A stretch of DNA of 64,000 nucleotides from Haliea alexandrii (GCF_003719295.1 NZ_RFLW01000002.1:841051-905050); one strand, 5' to 3'. Shown: positions 16,901 to 26,380, counted from the first letter of the stretch. Program-made: numbers and translations. The notes: generated by a model not told the origin, from the sequence alone.

Positions 16901-18130
16901 TCAGGCGTAGAACCAGTAGGCCACAACGATTGCAGCCACAATGCCCGCAGCGTCCGCGGCAAGCCCACAGCCCAGGGCGTGACGCGCGCGACGGATGCCC
17001 ACCGCACCAAAGTAGACAGCCAGGGTATAAAACGTGGTTTCAGTGGAGCCCTGCAGCGTGGCGGCCAGGCGCCCCTGGAAGGAATCGACGCCGAAGGTGT
17101 TCATGGTATCGATCATCATGGCGCGCGCCCCGGAGCCGGACAGTGGCTTCATCAAGGCCGTCGGCATCGCATCTACCCACAGCGTATCCATGCCCAGTGC
17201 GTCCACCCCACTCCGCAGCAGCGTCAGCACCTGGTCGAGGGCACCGCTGGCGCGGAACACGCCAATCGCCACCAGCATGGCCAGCAGGTAGGGGATGATG
17301 CCGATCGCCGTCTCGAAGCCCTGCTTGGCGCCCTCGATAAACGTGTCGTACACATTCACCGCGCGCCTGTGCGCCACGAGCAGAAACAGCATGATCAGGC
17401 TCACAATCAGCAGGTTGCTGATGAGACTGGACTGACGTTGCAATTCCTCCGCACCGAGCGTGGAAAACCAGCCCACCAGTGCCAGCAGCACGGCAAAGGC
17501 ACCGCCGAGAAAGCCCAGTACGATGGTGTCACGCAGGCGAATACGCTGCACCCACGCGGTGACCAGCAACCCGGCCAGGGTCGAACAGCTGGTCGCGATC
17601 AGAATGGGAATGAAGACAGCCGCCGGATCTGTCGCGCCCATCTGCGCGCGGTAGAGCAGAATGGTCACCGGAAACAGGGTTACCGACGACGTATTCAGGA
17701 CCAGGAAAAGAATCTGCGCGTTGGTCGCCACATCCGGCTGCGGGTTCAGGGTTTGCAGGTCTTTCATGGCCTTGATACCCAGCGGCGTGGCGGCGTTGTC
17801 CAGCCCCAGAATATTCGCCGAGAGGTTGAGTGTCATGGAAGAAATGGCCGGGTGACCGCGCGGCACCTCCGGCATCAGCCGCGTGAACAGCGGCGAGAGC
17901 AAACGCGCCAGACGATCGACCAGGCCGGATGCCTCACCCACGGCGACCACGCCCAGCCAGAACGCCATCAGGCCGATCAGGCCGATAGCCAGTTCCACCG
18001 CCAGCCCCGCCATGTCGAACAGGCTGGAAACCATGCGCTGGAACACAGCCGCATCGCCAGCCACCAGCCATTGCACCAGCGCCGCCAGGAAAGCGAGCAG
18101 GAAAAACCCGAGCCAGATACGGTGCAGCAT
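16901..18130 (-). CDS. SpmA-SpmB fusion, nucleoside-recognition (Gate) domain membrane protein
   Basis: 409 residues with about ten transmembrane helices in two homologous halves. The first half contains NLSANILGLDNAATPLGIKA, as in SpmA, and the second contains GFETAIGIIPYLLAMLVAIG and STETTFYTLAVYFGAVG, as in SpmB. These 'spore maturation' proteins are widespread in non-sporing bacteria, where they are thought to be transporters of unknown substrate. In Firmicutes the halves are separate genes; here they are fused, as in many Gammaproteobacteria. Its start shares one base with the stop of the upstream hydrolase gene (TGATG), so the two are coupled. Confidence 0.88.
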   Translation of the reverse strand: MLHRIWLGFFLLAFLAALVQWLVAGDAAVFQRMVSSLFDMAGLAVELAIGLIGLMAFWLGVVAVGEASGLVDRLARLLSPLFTRLMPEVPRGHPAISSMTLNLSANILGLDNAATPLGIKAMKDLQTLNPQPDVATNAQILFLVLNTSSVTLFPVTILLYRAQMGATDPAAVFIPILIATSCSTLAGLLVTAWVQRIRLRDTIVLGFLGGAFAVLLALVGWFSTLGAEELQRQSSLISNLLIVSLIMLFLLVAHRRAVNVYDTFIEGAKQGFETAIGIIPYLLAMLVAIGVFRASGALDQVLTLLRSGVDALGMDTLWVDAMPTALMKPLSGSGARAMMIDTMNTFGVDSFQGRLAATLQGSTETTFYTLAVYFGAVGIRRARHALGCGLAADAAGIVAAIVVAYWFYA

Positions 18131-18954
18131 CAGGTGGGATACCGCGCGAGAAAATCCAGCACCCGCTGCGCGGTGGGCTCAGGATGCTCCAGCGGAAACA
18201 GGTGCCCCCCGGGCACGCTGTGCAGCTCTGCCTGCGGTTGCAGGCATGCCCAGCGCTGCAGCCCGGCCGCCGACAGAATGTCCGAGTGTTCGCCGCGCAA
18301 GCCCAGTGTGGGCAGGCGCAAGCCCAACAGCCGCGGCCACACCAGCGGCAGCGAGGAATAAACGGCGGCCTCCCAGGCCGGGGAGTAAGCAAGCTCCCAA
18401 TCACCCTCTGGCGCTTTGCGTACCCCGGCGCGCATGTAGTCCCACAGCACCTCGTCGGACAAGCCACTGTAGGCGCGTTTTCCGCGGTGGAACGCGTAGG
18501 CCTCCTCCACACTGGGGAAACGGCCGGGACGGCCCAGCGCGCGGCGCACCATGGGAATTTTCCGCAGGCGGCGCGGAGGCGTCAGGTTCAGCCCCAAAGC
18601 GAGGCGTGTGGGCATGAATACGGGGTCCAGCAGCACCAGGCCACGGAACAACTGCGGGCGCTTGCGCGCCGCCAACATGGCCACCACGGCACCCAGGGAG
18701 TGCCCCATCATCCACACCGGCTCCGTGAAACCGCGCTCCAGCGTGTGAATGAGGTCATCGGCAAACAGCCGCCAGTTGGCGCGCGCGGGAGCCGGTTCAC
18801 GCGACCACAGCGGCCGGTGACGGTAGCCACTCACGGCATAGTGTTCGGCGAGCGGTGCCAGCAGGCGCCGGTAACTGCCCGGGGGATAACCGTTGGCGTG
18901 CGCAAAAACCAGTGCGTCGCCGCGGCCGCCGAACGATTCCAACCTTTCCTGCAT
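18130..18954 (-). CDS. Alpha/beta hydrolase
   Basis: 274 residues. The oxyanion segment HANGYPPGSY stands near the N-terminus, the nucleophile elbow GHSLGAV holds the catalytic Ser, and the late HLFPLEHP segment supplies the catalytic His. There is no signal peptide, so it is cytosolic. The HGNGxPxxxY-like start resembles esterases and serine hydrolases of broad specificity. It is divergent from the formaldehyde-detoxification genes and overlaps the SpmAB-type gene by one base. Substrate unknown. Confidence 0.87.
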   Translation of the reverse strand: MQERLESFGGRGDALVFAHANGYPPGSYRRLLAPLAEHYAVSGYRHRPLWSREPAPARANWRLFADDLIHTLERGFTEPVWMMGHSLGAVVAMLAARKRPQLFRGLVLLDPVFMPTRLALGLNLTPPRRLRKIPMVRRALGRPGRFPSVEEAYAFHRGKRAYSGLSDEVLWDYMRAGVRKAPEGDWELAYSPAWEAAVYSSLPLVWPRLLGLRLPTLGLRGEHSDILSAAGLQRWACLQPQAELHSVPGGHLFPLEHPEPTAQRVLDFLARYPT

Positions 18955-19089
18955 GCTGTATTTCGCCTCCCAACCATCGCCTCAAAGCGGCTTCGCCGTG
19001 GTGGCGCCAGCCTAATGTAAAACCGCGCGCTTGTCCTGCTCTGCACTGCGACTTACCATGGCGGCCTGCATATACACAGGGAGTTGCCA

Positions 19090-20196
19090 ATGAAAACCCG
19101 CGCCGCCGTTGCCTTTGCCGCTGGCAAGCCACTGGAAGTGATTGACGTCGACCTGGAGGGCCCGCAAGCGGGCGAAGTACTGGTGGAAATGATGGCCACC
19201 GGTATCTGCCACACCGATGCTTTCACGCTGTCCGGTGATGACCCCGAAGGCGCATTCCCTGCCATTCTTGGCCACGAGGGCGCCGGTATCGTGCGCGAGG
19301 TGGGTGCCGGTGTGAAATCGGTAAAGCCAGGGGACCACGTTATCCCGCTTTACACCCCCGAGTGCCGGGAATGCAATTTCTGCCTGCATCCGAAAACCAA
19401 CCTCTGCCAGGCGATTCGGGAAACCCAGGGCCGCGGAGTAATGCCCGATGGCAACAGCCGTTTTTCGCTCGACGGCCAGCCCCTGCTGCACTACATGGGT
19501 TGCTCCACCTTTTCCAACTTCAGCGTCATGCCCGAAATCGCTGTTGCCAAGGTGCGCGAGGATGCCCCCTTCGACAAGATCTGCTACATCGGCTGCGGTG
19601 TCACCACCGGCGTTGGCGCCGTGGTCTATCGCGCCAAAGTCGAGCCCGGCAGCAATGTGGTGGTGTTCGGTCTGGGTGGGATCGGCCTGAACGTTCTGCA
19701 GGGGGCACGCATGGTGGGTGCCAATCGCATCATTGGCGTGGACCTCAACCCCGAGCGGGAAGCGCTGGGGCGCAAGTTTGGTATGACCGACTTCATCAAC
19801 CCGAAACAGGTCGCCAATGTGGTGGAGGCCATTGTCGAGCTCACCGGCGGCGGCGCCGACTACAGCTTCGAGTGCATCGGCAACGTCGACGTCATGCGTC
19901 AGGCGCTGGAGTGCTGTCACAAGGGATGGGGCGAGTCCTACATTATCGGTGTTGCCGGCGCGGGCAAGGAGATCGCCACGCGGCCCTTCCAGCTGGTGAC
20001 CGGCCGCTCCTGGCACGGCGTTGCCTTTGGTGGCGCGCGCGGCCGTACGGATGTGCCGCAAATCGTTGACTGGTACATGGACGGCAAAATCAACATCGAC
20101 GACCTGATCACCCACACCATGCCGCTGGACGACATCAACCGCGGCTTCGACCTGATGCACGGCGGTGAGAGCATCCGCTCGGTCGTGGTGTACTGA
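19090..20196 (+). CDS. frmA: S-(hydroxymethyl)glutathione dehydrogenase / class III alcohol dehydrogenase
   Basis: 368 residues from the ATG at 19090; a TTG two codons earlier is less likely. Catalytic zinc ligands lie in [12 protein letters not shown] and GHEGAG, and the structural zinc Cys cluster in [18 protein letters not shown]. The Rossmann motif is [10 protein letters not shown]. The SFNMGCSTFS-like region ([11 protein letters not shown]) and overall pattern are diagnostic of the class III enzyme. It oxidises the glutathione adduct of formaldehyde to S-formylglutathione. The S-formylglutathione hydrolase gene follows 17 bases downstream, completing the pathway. Confidence 0.95.
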   Translation: MKTRAAVAFAAGKPLEVIDVDLEGPQAGEVLVEMMATGICHTDAFTLSGDDPEGAFPAILGHEGAGIVREVGAGVKSVKPGDHVIPLYTPECRECNFCLHPKTNLCQAIRETQGRGVMPDGNSRFSLDGQPLLHYMGCSTFSNFSVMPEIAVAKVREDAPFDKICYIGCGVTTGVGAVVYRAKVEPGSNVVVFGLGGIGLNVLQGARMVGANRIIGVDLNPEREALGRKFGMTDFINPKQVANVVEAIVELTGGGADYSFECIGNVDVMRQALECCHKGWGESYIIGVAGAGKEIATRPFQLVTGRSWHGVAFGGARGRTDVPQIVDWYMDGKINIDDLITHTMPLDDINRGFDLMHGGESIRSVVVY

Positions 20197-20213
20197 GGTA
20201 CGGAGAGACAACA

Positions 20214-21056
20214 GTGGAGATTATTGCCGAACACCGCACTTTTGAGGGTCGCCAGTTGCGCTTTGAGCATCAGTCGACAACCCTTGCCTGCAGCATGCAG
20301 GGTGCCATTTACCTGCCGCCTCAGGCCGAGCACGGTCCGGTGCCGGTGCTCTACTGGTTATCCGGTCTCACCTGCACGGATGAGAACTTCATCCACAAAG
20401 CCGGTGCCCAGCGCTACGCGGCTGAGCATGGGCTGGCCATCGTCTGCCCCGATACCAGCCCGCGCGGCGACGACGTGCCGGATGACCCGGAGGGTGCCTG
20501 GGATTTCGGCCTCGGCGCCGGCTTCTACGTCAATGCCACACAGGCGCCATGGCAACAGCACTACCGGATGTACGACTATGTCGACCGGGAACTGCCGGCG
20601 CTGGTGGCGGCGAATTTCCCCGTGCAGGCCGAACGCTGCGCGGTTGCCGGCCATTCCATGGGCGGCCACGGCGCGCTGGTGCTGGCGCTGCGTAACCCTG
20701 GGCGCTTTGCCTCGGTGTCAGCGTTTGCCCCTATTGTGGCGCCCACACAGTGCCCCTGGGGAGAAAAAGCCTTCAGTCACTACCTCGGGCCGGACCGCGA
20801 CAGCTGGGCACAGTACGACAGCTGCGCGCTGATTCGCGCCGGCGCGGCACAACTGCCGATGCTGGTCGACCAGGGTGAGGCAGACAACTTCCTCGAACAG
20901 CAGCTGAAAACCTCACTGCTGGAGGCGGCCTGCGCTGACCGCGGCTTCAAGGCTACGATACGTCGCCAGCCGGACTACGACCACAGCTACTACTTCATCG
21001 CTTCATTTATCGGTGAACATATCGCCTTCCACGCCGCGGCACTCGCCGCGTCGTAA
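20214..21056 (+). CDS. fghA: S-formylglutathione hydrolase
   Basis: 280 residues, an esterase-D family protein. [14 protein letters not shown] forms the oxyanion region, [10 protein letters not shown] is the nucleophile elbow, and [13 protein letters not shown] carries the catalytic His near the end. It hydrolyses S-formylglutathione to formate and glutathione, the second step after the dehydrogenase encoded directly upstream. The start is a GTG at 20214 preceded by a GGAGAG. It is convergent with the downstream lipase-like gene. Confidence 0.95.
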   Translation: MEIIAEHRTFEGRQLRFEHQSTTLACSMQGAIYLPPQAEHGPVPVLYWLSGLTCTDENFIHKAGAQRYAAEHGLAIVCPDTSPRGDDVPDDPEGAWDFGLGAGFYVNATQAPWQQHYRMYDYVDRELPALVAANFPVQAERCAVAGHSMGGHGALVLALRNPGRFASVSAFAPIVAPTQCPWGEKAFSHYLGPDRDSWAQYDSCALIRAGAAQLPMLVDQGEADNFLEQQLKTSLLEAACADRGFKATIRRQPDYDHSYYFIASFIGEHIAFHAAALAAS

Positions 21057-21064
21057 TTGCCGCT

Positions 21065-21877
21065 TCAATGCGCGGCGGCAGGATACAGCAGGCTGGTCCA
21101 GCTGCGACGTTCGAACGGCTTCCAGCCGTCCACTGGCTGTGACAGGCGGTCGGCCACCAGGTACCAGATAGCCGGATTAAAGGTCATACCACAGTGGCTG
21201 CCGCGCACCTCGATGTTCTGCGTCAGTGCATGCCCGGCACGCTGCAACGTCGTCTGCCAGTTCACCACCCCGTCTCCGCGACTGTATATTGCCGTGGTGG
21301 GCACAGGGGGAGCGACATGCAGGATACCCTGGTCAATCGGCAGGTCCTCCGGCGGATTGAGGGCACTGAACAGGCGCGCAGGATAGGAGGCAATCATGCG
21401 CCCCTCTCCGAACGGGCTACCCAGGGAAATCACCTGCCGCACCCGCTCGGGAAAGGCGCGCGCCAGTTCACGTGCAAAAATGCCGCCGAGACTGTGGCCA
21501 ATGAGGGAAATGGGGCCGTCATACCGCTCGGCGAGAAAGGTTATGCGCTCCTCGAGGCTTTCCAGCACCCCTTCACGCGGACCCAGATTGCGGCCGAGCC
21601 CCCAGCCGTGTACGGCGTAACCCAGCTTGGTGAGGTAGCGGCGAAAACCCGCGTTGTACCCATCGGCCCCGAGAAACCCGGGCAGGACCATCACCGGATG
21701 ACCATCGCCGCGCGGCGCTTTATCCAGCAACCGGCGGCTGAGCCCCAGGGTCACTGCTTCCATTGCGGCGCGGTGTGCCTCGGTCAGCGCCAGCAGGGCG
21801 TGAGGTGGCGGCACCACCGGCTCAAGCACCAGCGGAGCGCCGCCGTCAAAGGTTTCCATCGCCGTCATGCCATCCAC
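21065..21877 (-). CDS. Alpha/beta hydrolase, triacylglycerol-lipase-like
   Basis: 270 residues. VMVLPGFLGADGYNAGFRRYL resembles the HG/oxyanion segment of bacterial lipases. GHSLGGIFARELA is the nucleophile elbow, YSRGDGVVNW holds the acidic residue, and RGSHCGM supplies the catalytic His. No signal peptide is visible, so it may act inside the cell on esters or polyester. It is transcribed toward fghA, with 8 bases between the stops. About 100 bases separate it from the psp operon. Confidence 0.87.
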   Translation of the reverse strand: MDGMTAMETFDGGAPLVLEPVVPPPHALLALTEAHRAAMEAVTLGLSRRLLDKAPRGDGHPVMVLPGFLGADGYNAGFRRYLTKLGYAVHGWGLGRNLGPREGVLESLEERITFLAERYDGPISLIGHSLGGIFARELARAFPERVRQVISLGSPFGEGRMIASYPARLFSALNPPEDLPIDQGILHVAPPVPTTAIYSRGDGVVNWQTTLQRAGHALTQNIEVRGSHCGMTFNPAIWYLVADRLSQPVDGWKPFERRSWTSLLYPAAAH

Positions 21878-21947
21878 CTCTCGCCAGCGCCCGTGAGCGG
21901 GACTACTTGCGTAAAAAGAATTACCGGAGGCAGGATAGCGTATCCCT

Positions 21948-21968
21948 CCGGGGCGGGGGAAGCCCCGG
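21948..21968 (-). terminator. GC-rich hairpin downstream of pspC
   Basis: CCGGGGC and GCCCCGG form a 7-bp perfect stem around a 7-base loop, 10 bases after the pspC stop on the minus strand. No clear U-tract follows, so it may be a transcript-stabilising hairpin or a weak terminator of pspABC. Confidence 0.4.
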
Positions 21969-21978
21969 CAAGGACGAC

Positions 21979-22506
21979 CTAGAGGCGCGATATTTCCCGG
22001 TCGAGCTCGTACTGCCGGGAGGTCACATAGCTTTCCATCGCCTCCACACGGCGCAGGGCGGCGTCGAGGCGTTCGCGGGCACGGCGCAAGCGCACGGGGC
22101 CTGGTTCGCTGTAGCGGAAGACCTTGCGCGGGCGGTAGTCGTGATGCCGCTCGTCGTACTCCATATCCACCGCCGGTTCAGGGTCGTCACCGGGGCCGCC
22201 GGCGCCACCTGCCGCCCGGCCTCGCTGCTGCGGCCGGGGGGCGAGCAGCAACCATGCTCCCAGGTAGGCCCAGAGCGCCAGGGTGCCGGTAAACAATACC
22301 GCCGCGACCCACAGTAAACGCACCACCCAGTGCGCCACATCAAAATACTCCGCCAGGCCAGCACAGACGCCGGCGATACGCCGGCTGCGATTACTGCGAT
22401 ACAGGTTCATCCCCCAGCCAGCTTCGCGCCGCTGTCGGAATCCCCGCTCTGCCGAGCGCCAGTCGGGCCCGTGACGATTGCGATTGCGCTGATAGTTGTC
22501 ACTCAT
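21979..22506 (-). CDS. pspC: Phage shock protein C
   Basis: 175 residues from the ATG at 22506, which overlaps the pspB end by 8 bases; a longer frame upstream only shadows pspB. A PspC domain (LYRSNRSRRIAGVCAGLAEYF, then WVVRLLWVAAVLFTG and a second hydrophobic stretch) is centred near residues 28-90. The C-terminal half is longer than in E. coli PspC: an acidic linker and then a heptad-like helix (RLRRARERLDAALRRVEAMES). It sits in the inner membrane, and with PspB it relays envelope stress to PspA. Confidence 0.9.
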   Translation of the reverse strand: MSDNYQRNRNRHGPDWRSAERGFRQRREAGWGMNLYRSNRSRRIAGVCAGLAEYFDVAHWVVRLLWVAAVLFTGTLALWAYLGAWLLLAPRPQQRGRAAGGAGGPGDDPEPAVDMEYDERHHDYRPRKVFRYSEPGPVRLRRARERLDAALRRVEAMESYVTSRQYELDREISRL

Positions 22507-22768
22507 TGTTGTTCTCCTCCTTACGCGGCTGGCGGCCAGACTGCTCGCGCCAGGTGCTGTGGTCTGCATCCAGAATCGTTTCCAGGGCGCCAATACGCTC
22601 GGTGAGCCGGTCGACCGTGGCCAGCAGATCTTCCAGGTCCTGCCGGTCCGCCGCATTCAGGCTCTGTGAAGAGCGGTTAACACTGCGATAGTGCATGGTG
22701 ATCCAGATGGGGGCCACGATGACCAAAAATAGAATGGTTGGCACAAACATGAACTGCCAGAACTGCAT
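22499..22768 (-). CDS. pspB: Phage shock protein B
   Basis: 89 residues from the ATG at 22768. One N-terminal transmembrane helix (FVPTILFLVIVAPIWITMHY) is followed by an amphipathic coiled coil (LEDLLATVDRLTERIGALETIL), the standard PspB plan. It is the second gene of pspABC, 63 bases after pspA. It partners PspC at the inner membrane. The tail overlaps the pspC start. Confidence 0.9.
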   Translation of the reverse strand: MQFWQFMFVPTILFLVIVAPIWITMHYRSVNRSSQSLNAADRQDLEDLLATVDRLTERIGALETILDADHSTWREQSGRQPRKEENNNE

Positions 22769-22831
22769 GGGCGGTATCCTCGAACTGTGTGGGGAACCCG
22801 GCGAAGCCGACAAGGGCGATCATAGCAGGCA

Positions 22832-23515
22832 TCACGCCCTGGGCTCTGTGGCGCCGGACATTTCCGCTTTCAGGCGCTGCAATTCATCGCTGATGCGTTC
22901 GTCCTCTTCCAGCGCTGCGATTTCAGCCGCGAGGTCGGGGGCAACGTCCCGGCCCACATCGAGCAGTTCCAGCTGGCTCTCGAGGTTATCGATACGCCGC
23001 TCGAAATGCTCGAAACGCTGGAACGCGGTGTCCAGGGCTTCGCGGTGCATCTGGCGCTTGACCTTGATACGTGACTCGACGGTCTGGCTGCGCATGAGGA
23101 GCGCCTGCTGACGCGCTCTGGCGTCGGAGAGCTTCTGCTGCAACTGGCCGATCTCGGTGCTGAGCTGGGCGATGTGCTCATCGGTGGCACGCAACTCAGC
23201 TTCCACCACCGCGACTTCGTCTTCAATGGCATGCTTTTCCTGCAGCGCGGCACGCGCGAGATCTTCGCGGCCCTTGTTCACCGCCAGCTTGGCCTTGCGC
23301 TCCCAGGCCTCCGCTTCTGCCTGCACCTGCTGCAAACGCCGCGCCGCCGCCTTGCGGTCCGCCAGCACCCGAGCCGAGGAACTGCGCACCTCCACCAATG
23401 TGTCCTCCATTTCCTGAATAATCAGGCGAATCATCTTCTGCGGGTCCTCCGCCTGATCCAGCAGGGCGTTGAGGTTGGAGTTAATGATGTCGCTCATCCG
23501 CGAAAAAATGCCCAT
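22832..23515 (-). CDS. pspA: Phage shock protein A
   Basis: 227 residues, nearly all helical coiled coil with no membrane segment. The PspA/IM30 start MGIFSRMSDIINSNLNALLD is followed by EDPQKMIRLIIQEMEDTLVEVRS. It binds PspF to hold it inactive and, on envelope stress, assembles at the inner membrane to limit proton leakage. It is the first gene of pspABC, divergent from pspF, with a sigma-54-type promoter about 65 bases upstream. Confidence 0.96.
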   Translation of the reverse strand: MGIFSRMSDIINSNLNALLDQAEDPQKMIRLIIQEMEDTLVEVRSSSARVLADRKAAARRLQQVQAEAEAWERKAKLAVNKGREDLARAALQEKHAIEDEVAVVEAELRATDEHIAQLSTEIGQLQQKLSDARARQQALLMRSQTVESRIKVKRQMHREALDTAFQRFEHFERRIDNLESQLELLDVGRDVAPDLAAEIAALEEDERISDELQRLKAEMSGATEPRA

Positions 23516-23580
23516 GTGTCTTCTCCCCGGGCCGTGCCCGTTTGCCGTATGCCGTGACTGGCGTTTTCAGAGTTATCAAT

Positions 23581-23595
23581 ACAGGAAGCATGCCA
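23581..23595 (-). promoter_or_regulatory. Sigma-54 (-24/-12) promoter of pspABC
   Basis: On the minus strand TGGCATGCTTCCTGT matches the sigma-54 consensus TGGCAC-N5-TTGC in the -24 block and spacing. The -12 block reads CTGT rather than TTGC, similar to the TTGT-type -12 I recall for enterobacterial pspA. It lies 66-80 bases upstream of the pspA start codon and downstream of candidate IHF and PspF sites. Confidence 0.7.
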
Positions 23596-23653
23596 CATCA
23601 CCTAACTAACTGTTTTAAATGGTAATTGTTCTGTATCGCGGAAAAAACCGACT

Positions 23654-23666
23654 ACCAGCCATTGAT
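23654..23666 (-). promoter_or_regulatory. Candidate IHF site
   Basis: AATCAATGGCTGG on the minus strand fits the IHF consensus WATCAANNNNTTR except at the second T of TTR. Its place between the sigma-54 promoter and the repeated upstream element is where IHF bends DNA in psp control regions. The match alone is weak. Confidence 0.35.
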
Positions 23667-23676
23667 TTATGCACGC

Positions 23677-23706
23677 AATTAACCTTTTATAGGTTTAATT
23701 AACCTT
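23677..23706 (-). promoter_or_regulatory. Candidate PspF upstream activating sequences (two AAGGTTAATT repeats)
   Basis: The 10-mer AAGGTTAATT occurs twice on the minus strand (23677-23686 and 23697-23706), exactly 20 bases apart, so both face the same side of the helix. They lie about 85-125 bases upstream of the -24/-12 promoter, the usual distance for a sigma-54 enhancer. They also overlap the presumed pspF promoter, which would allow self-repression. PspF binding is inferred from position. Confidence 0.45.
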
Positions 23707-23727
23707 ATTTGAAGGTCTTTTATACCT

Positions 23728-24756
23728 ATGGCATCCGGCGAAGGGATAATTGGCAGTTCAAGTGCGCTGGCCCATGCGCTTGATCACATTTCGCAACTGG
23801 CGGGCATCAACCGGCCAGTGCTGGTACGCGGCGACCGCGGCACCGGCAAAGAGCTGGCCGCTGAACGGCTGCACTTCCTCTCACCGCGCTGGGCGGCGCC
23901 CTTCGTCAAGGTGAATTGCGCCGCCCTGTCCGACACCCTGCTCGACTCCGAGCTGTTTGGTCACGAAGCCGGCGCTTTTACCGGTGCAACACGGTTGCGC
24001 CAGGGCCGTTTTGAGCGGGCAGACGGGGGCACACTGTTTCTGGACGAACTGGGCACCATGCCCCTGCCCGTGCAGGAAAAACTGCTGCGGCTGGTGGAGT
24101 ACGGCGAATTTGAACGCCTCGGGGGTCAGCAGACCCTGCAGGTGGATGTAAGAGTGGTGGCAGCCAGCCATGCGGACCTGCGAGCGCTGGTGGCCGAAGG
24201 GCGTTTCCGGGCCGACCTGCTGGATCGCTTGAGTTTTGACGTGGTGCACTTGCCAGCACTGTGTCAGCGCACGGAAGACATTCCTGAACTCGCCCGGCAT
24301 TTTGCCTTGCTCATGTGCAAGGAGCTGGGCTGGACACTGTTTCCAGGCTTTACCGCGGCGGCGCTGGCCAGCCTGCAGGCACATGACTGGCCGGGGAATG
24401 TGCGGGAGCTGAAAAACACCGTGGAACGCTCACTGCATCGCTGGGGCAACGAAGCGAGACCCGTTGCAGAGATCGTGCTCGACCCGTTTCTGTCACCGTT
24501 TGCGCCACTGCCCGCAGCCGCTGCACCGGGCGCTCCTGCTCCCGCGAGTAGGACAAACAGCGACATCGCAACGCCCGGCATCACGGATTTCGGTGCCCGG
24601 ATGCAGGCTATCGAGCGACGCTTGCTGCACCAGGCGCTCGCGGATCACGGCCATCATCAACGGCGCACGGCGGAATCACTGGGCCTCAGTTACGACCAGT
24701 TGCGCGGACTGGTGCGCAAACACAAGCTCAGCGGCCGCCGGCGGCGTTCGCGCTGA
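23728..24756 (+). CDS. pspF: PspF, sigma-54-dependent activator of the psp operon
   Basis: 342 residues. There is no N-terminal receiver; the protein starts directly with the AAA+ domain, as PspF does. Walker A is GDRGTGKE (35-42), the sigma-54-contacting GAFTGA is at 82-87, and GTLFLDELG is Walker B. The C-terminal Fis-type helix-turn-helix (RRTAESLGLSYDQLRGLVRKHKL) follows a Pro/Ala linker. It is held inactive by PspA and activates the divergent pspABC promoter. The first codon is an ATG with a GAAGG about 12 bases upstream. Confidence 0.93.
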   Translation: MASGEGIIGSSSALAHALDHISQLAGINRPVLVRGDRGTGKELAAERLHFLSPRWAAPFVKVNCAALSDTLLDSELFGHEAGAFTGATRLRQGRFERADGGTLFLDELGTMPLPVQEKLLRLVEYGEFERLGGQQTLQVDVRVVAASHADLRALVAEGRFRADLLDRLSFDVVHLPALCQRTEDIPELARHFALLMCKELGWTLFPGFTAAALASLQAHDWPGNVRELKNTVERSLHRWGNEARPVAEIVLDPFLSPFAPLPAAAAPGAPAPASRTNSDIATPGITDFGARMQAIERRLLHQALADHGHHQRRTAESLGLSYDQLRGLVRKHKLSGRRRRSR

Positions 24757-24905
24757 GCGCCCCAACGCCGCAGCAAACCAGTCCCATAATCGCTATAGTG
24801 TTTGCACCGTCGTGCCCGCCAAAGGCCGCTGTACATTCTGCGCTACACTACCGTACAGAATGGCACGCAACACATTGCACACCCTGTATGCACAAGGAAT
24901 ACACT

Positions 24906-26369
24906 ATGAGCCTTTCACTATCGGACCCCACTTTACTGCAAACTCAGGCCTACATTGGCGGCGTCTGGGTGGATGCCGACGACGGCGCCACCTTCCCCGT
25001 CAGCAATCCCGCCAACGGCGAATTACTGGTGCGGGTGGCGAAGATGGGCGCGACGGAAACCCGGCGCGCCATAGAAGCCGCCAGCCTCGCCATGGAGGGG
25101 TGGAAAGCACAGCCTGCCAAACACCGCGCGGGCGTGCTGCGTAAATGGTTCGACCTGATGCTGGAGAACCAAGAGGACCTGGCCACCATCATGACCGCGG
25201 AACAGGGCAAAATACTCGCGGAATCGCGTGGCGAAGTCGCCTACGGCGCCTCGTTTATCGAATGGTTTGGCGAGGAAGCCAAGCGCATCGAGGGCGATGT
25301 GATACCGGGCCCGAGCGCGGACCGTCGCATCGTCTGCATCAAGCAACCCGTAGGTGTTGTCGCCGCCATCACGCCATGGAATTTCCCCAACGCCATGATT
25401 GCCCGCAAGGCTGCGCCGGCCTTGGCAGCAGGCTGCAGCATCGTCATCAAGCCCGCCAGCGAAACGCCGCTCTCGGCGTTCGCCATGGCGGTACTGGCGG
25501 AGCGCGCAGGCGTGCCGGCCGGTGTGCTGAACATTGTTGCGGGCAGCTCCTCCGCCATTGGCGGCGAGTTGACCAGTAACCCCATCGTGCGCAAGCTCAC
25601 CTTCACCGGCTCCACCCCCGTGGGCAAGATGCTGGAGGCCCAGTGCGCAGAAACCATGAAAAAAACCTCCATGGAGCTTGGCGGCAACGCGCCGTTCATT
25701 GTTTTCGACGACGCCGACATTGATGCCGCGGTCGAGGGGGCCATTGCCTCCAAATACCGCAATTCAGGTCAGACCTGCGTCTGCTCCAATCGCATGTTGG
25801 TACAACACAGTGTCTACGACGAGTTCGTGCGCAAGCTGGTGGCCGCGACCGCTGAATTAGCCGTAGGCGATGGCTTCGCCGAGAACGTCAAAATCGGCCC
25901 GCTGGTCAATGCCGCGGCCGTCGACGACGTCGATGCACTGGTGCAGGCCTCGGTCGAAGCCGGCGCGCAAGTCGCCCTCGGTGGCGGCAAGCACGCGCTG
26001 GGAGGCTGTTTTTACCAGCCCACCATCCTCACAGACGTCACCCGCGACATGCCGGTGTTTCGCAATGAGATCTTTGGCCCGGTTGCACCTGTCGTGCGTT
26101 TCCACACCGAGGCAGAGGCAATAGCGATGGCCAACGACACGGAGTTTGGCCTCGCGTCTTATTTCTACACGCGCGATATCGGCCGTGTGTGGCGGGTTGC
26201 TGAGGCACTGGAATACGGCATCGTGGGCATCAACGAAGGGTTGATCTCCAACGAAATGGCCCCCTTCGGCGGCGTCAAGGAGTCCGGCTCCGGGCGCGAG
26301 GGCTCCAAGTACGGCATGGATGACTATGTGGAGATCAAGTACATGCTGATGGGTGGTCTGGATCGATAG
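24906..26369 (+). CDS. gabD: NAD(P)-dependent succinate-semialdehyde dehydrogenase
   Basis: 487 residues from the ATG at 24906 (AAGGA upstream); an upstream in-frame extension is non-coding. Aldehyde dehydrogenase hallmarks are AAITPWNFPNAMIARK, FTGSTPVGK, the general base in MELGGNAPF and the catalytic Cys in GQTCVCSNR. The VCSNR context and the C-terminal GGVKESGSGREGSKYG favour the GabD subgroup. It oxidises succinate semialdehyde to succinate, the last step of GABA catabolism. The LysR gene follows after 11 bases. Class III aminotransferases elsewhere in the window could feed it. Confidence 0.88.
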   Translation: MSLSLSDPTLLQTQAYIGGVWVDADDGATFPVSNPANGELLVRVAKMGATETRRAIEAASLAMEGWKAQPAKHRAGVLRKWFDLMLENQEDLATIMTAEQGKILAESRGEVAYGASFIEWFGEEAKRIEGDVIPGPSADRRIVCIKQPVGVVAAITPWNFPNAMIARKAAPALAAGCSIVIKPASETPLSAFAMAVLAERAGVPAGVLNIVAGSSSAIGGELTSNPIVRKLTFTGSTPVGKMLEAQCAETMKKTSMELGGNAPFIVFDDADIDAAVEGAIASKYRNSGQTCVCSNRMLVQHSVYDEFVRKLVAATAELAVGDGFAENVKIGPLVNAAAVDDVDALVQASVEAGAQVALGGGKHALGGCFYQPTILTDVTRDMPVFRNEIFGPVAPVVRFHTEAEAIAMANDTEFGLASYFYTRDIGRVWRVAEALEYGIVGINEGLISNEMAPFGGVKESGSGREGSKYGMDDYVEIKYMLMGGLDR

Positions 26370-26380
26370 GCTGCTGCGCG

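Noticed and set aside
16979..18361. 460-codon plus-strand ORF opposite the SpmAB-type gene
   Set aside because: Gln/His/Arg-rich antisense translation of hydrophobic coding sequence; no domain.
19012..20211. 399-codon minus-strand ORF opposite frmA
   Set aside because: Shadow of a confidently identified dehydrogenase gene.
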